Shown: positions 62,001 through 64,000 of the stretch, piece by piece | How positions within the stretch are numbered: position 1 is the stretch's first letter | Layout of the letters: each line of letters begins with the position of its first letter | Source of the DNA: Agelaius tricolor | Lineage: Eukaryota; Chordata; Aves; Passeriformes; Icteridae | Length of the DNA: 64,000 nt | Reading direction: 5' to 3' | Assembly: GCA_023055355.1 (NCBI GenBank) | Contig: JALJCS010000009.1 | Coordinates: 27,925,001-27,989,000, forward strand | Position numbers and translations under genes: made by a program | Notes under the pieces: generated by a model | Database searches by the model: none | The model's input: only the letters and a program-made list of their open reading frames with translations | Told to the model about the DNA's origin: nothing

Positions 62001-64000
62001 TAAAAAGCAAAACAAAAAGACAAACAAAAAAACTGCTCAAGGCGACTCAAACCTAAGATCTGAACAAATCTTGACAAAACATTCTATCGCCAGCTGACTA
62101 AATAAATAAAAAAGCAATGTGTCCATTTTGGGCACTAGACTTGTCAGGGCAAAATTAGTGCAATTGACCAGCATATGTTACACAAATGTATTCTTTTGCC
62201 TGGGTATTTTCTTGGGTAGAGAGGAACTTCTATAGGAGGAGACAGCAAGGACCTGAGGATATTTAAACACATCAGATAGAGAACATGTCCAGTTTCCTGC
62301 CTGCCAGCTACTGTTAGGGGAAGGATTACACATACAGATTATCCACAGGCACACATGCACACAGCTATCCTAGGGCTGGAGATTTTAGAGTTACAAAGGA
62401 AAATGCTCAGCTGGTGAAACCCTTTCCACTGCAAAGTGGAATTGCACAGTAACTGAAAGCCTGCCTCAGAACAACTCAGTTCCCTGATCCTCACACCAGA
62501 GTCAGCTCAGCCCTTCTGCCAAGTTACACAGCCACCTCAAACACAGCAGGGCTTGACACTCACACCTACCCTCAGTTAAACTGCCATACTTCTGCTCTGA
62601 CAATGCCTTAGTCCTCTGGGCAAGAGACAGAGTCTGCACCTTCTGTGTTTCATGCTGCCCTTGGGGACAACTAATGAACAGAAGAGAGCATAAGACATTC
62701 AGCATCCAAAGAGCAAAGTCATAACTGTCTGCAATGGCATATATAAACAAAAGAAAGGCAGACTTGTTTCAAAAGCTTTTCAATTTGGATTTTTTGGGGG
62801 TTTTTTTTAATTGTGGTTGGTTTTGATTTGTTGGGGTTTTTTTTTGGTTTTTCTGAACCAAGGATTAGCTGTACAGAAAATAGCTTTATTTAATAATTTT
62901 TAAAATGTTTTCACTGACCTTGCTGGAAGAAAGAAGAAACTTCATGCATAAATATTTGCAGATGTGTATATACACTTCAGTCTTTCTTTCATGTTAGTCC
63001 ACCTATTTCTAAAACAGTTTTTCCGAAAACTCTTAAAATCCATGGACTTTTCTCTTTTCTAATTAGAGTGTGTAGTTACATGAAAAAATAACCAACTCTT
63101 CAGAAGTACAATCACACTTTATTCTTACCAAATCATACCGATCTGGCAGAACTAGCATTTGTTTATGTCTTTCCTGCCCCAAAAGAATAATCTGGAAGAC
63201 TCTCTATTCCAGATTGACAGAGAGTATAAGACAAATCTAGAAAGAAATTATGTCAGAAATCTCCATTGAAGGAGCTCAGTACACTCAAAGTAAGTTTCTC
63301 TTGATTAATTTTTTAAGCCATAACAATTCTGAATTCCAAAGTGAAAGTCAGTTTAAGCTACAATAGTATCATACAGTCCCCCTTCTGAACATTTTAAGCA
63401 ACTTCCATCTCTCCAAAACAATTATATCCATGAAAATAGACCTTTCCCAAGAAGAAAATTTTTATTTGACAAAACCAGCCCTTCATAGTAATTGCAGCAA
63501 CATATACTGGCCATGAAAAATCTTTACTTCTTTACATACACACCCAATTTGCCACATTATCAATAAATGCAGATTTAAGACACTCCAGTTATTTGTCATT
63601 ACATTTGTGGCGAGAAGTCCTACTGTTTTTCTGAAAACAAAGCAAAATACATGTATACATGTTCATTTTCAGAAGGGTTCAGAGCCTGAAGAGGCAGTTC
63701 AAAGAAGAACAGGCAACACAGAGATGTTAAGCAGGTTTATACCTCTTTTTCCTCTTCTCCCCTAGAGACCTGGCTCAGAGCACCAGCACTCCACAGGTGC
63801 CACCATCTAAGTGAGGAACAATTTTGTTACCAAGCAAAATATAGACTTGAACACTAAAATAGCACTTTCCTACAATGGCCCTCCCTTGGGCCTTTTAGCA
63901 GCATCTACAACAGAAGCCAACACCCCATGACCAGGGACATTTTAAGTATGTCATCCTTCTGCAGGTTCAAGAGTCATACCTATTATACAGGCAAAGCCAC
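59065..64000. other. Unique sequence, no gene recognised
   Basis: AT-leaning non-coding sequence to the window end. Low-complexity items are an A-run near 60126-60134 and a T/G-rich stretch at about 62789-62852. The 117-codon minus frame at 61021-61374 shows no domain. Parts such as 60420-60480 and 61720-61860 look like slowly evolving AT-rich non-coding sequence, but this cannot be tested here. Confidence 0.55.

Overview
This window is vertebrate nuclear DNA, most likely from a passerine bird. It has AT-leaning unique sequence with no bacterial-style gene packing and few interspersed repeats. The repeats that can be recognised are avian endogenous retrovirus LTRs: ERVL-like solo LTRs with TG...CA ends, and LTR types that I remember as widespread in songbirds. 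Almost all of the short open frames are chance ORFs. The window reads as intronic or intergenic sequence.

The most striking feature is a 3.0-kb, GC- and CpG-rich endogenous retrovirus on the minus strand at 56047-59058. It has two ~229-bp LTRs about 5% diverged, a 6-bp target-site duplication (CCTCGA/CCTCAA), a primer-binding site matching tRNA-Phe and a polypurine tract. Its interior is only 2.55 kb. Read in its own direction it holds a leader with ten ~30-bp tandem repeats, a 90-codon ORF resembling an avian alpharetroviral Gag matrix domain, seven exact-length 27-bp repeats, and then a GC-rich block. That block translates to pieces of a host cyclin A, closest to cyclin A1: first the N-terminal region, then part of the cyclin box after a large internal deletion. 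The layout (truncated gag followed by host gene) is that of a replication-defective, gene-transducing retrovirus, now decayed. This is the candidate undescribed system of the window.

Other layout: 1-14,900 is unique sequence with simple repeats and hairpins. A likely coding exon of an unidentified minus-strand gene lies at 15009-15109. A promoter-like LTR-type block lies at 17,610-17,995. A complete solo LTR of 1.34 kb with a 5-bp TSD is at 22095-23431. A songbird-type LTR is at 30386-30772. A degenerate ERVL-type solo LTR is at 39888-40294. A possible LTR-like GC-rich block is at 41,772-42,065. A possible first exon and promoter with an RFX X-box palindrome is at 48,250-48,540. A GC-rich retroviral-looking block with a perfect 13-bp inverted repeat is at 53,740-54,130. 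From 59,059 to the end I see only unique sequence and T/G- or A-rich tracts.

No rRNA, tRNA or CRISPR array was recognised. Family assignments come from reading motifs and from memory of the families; no database search was run.
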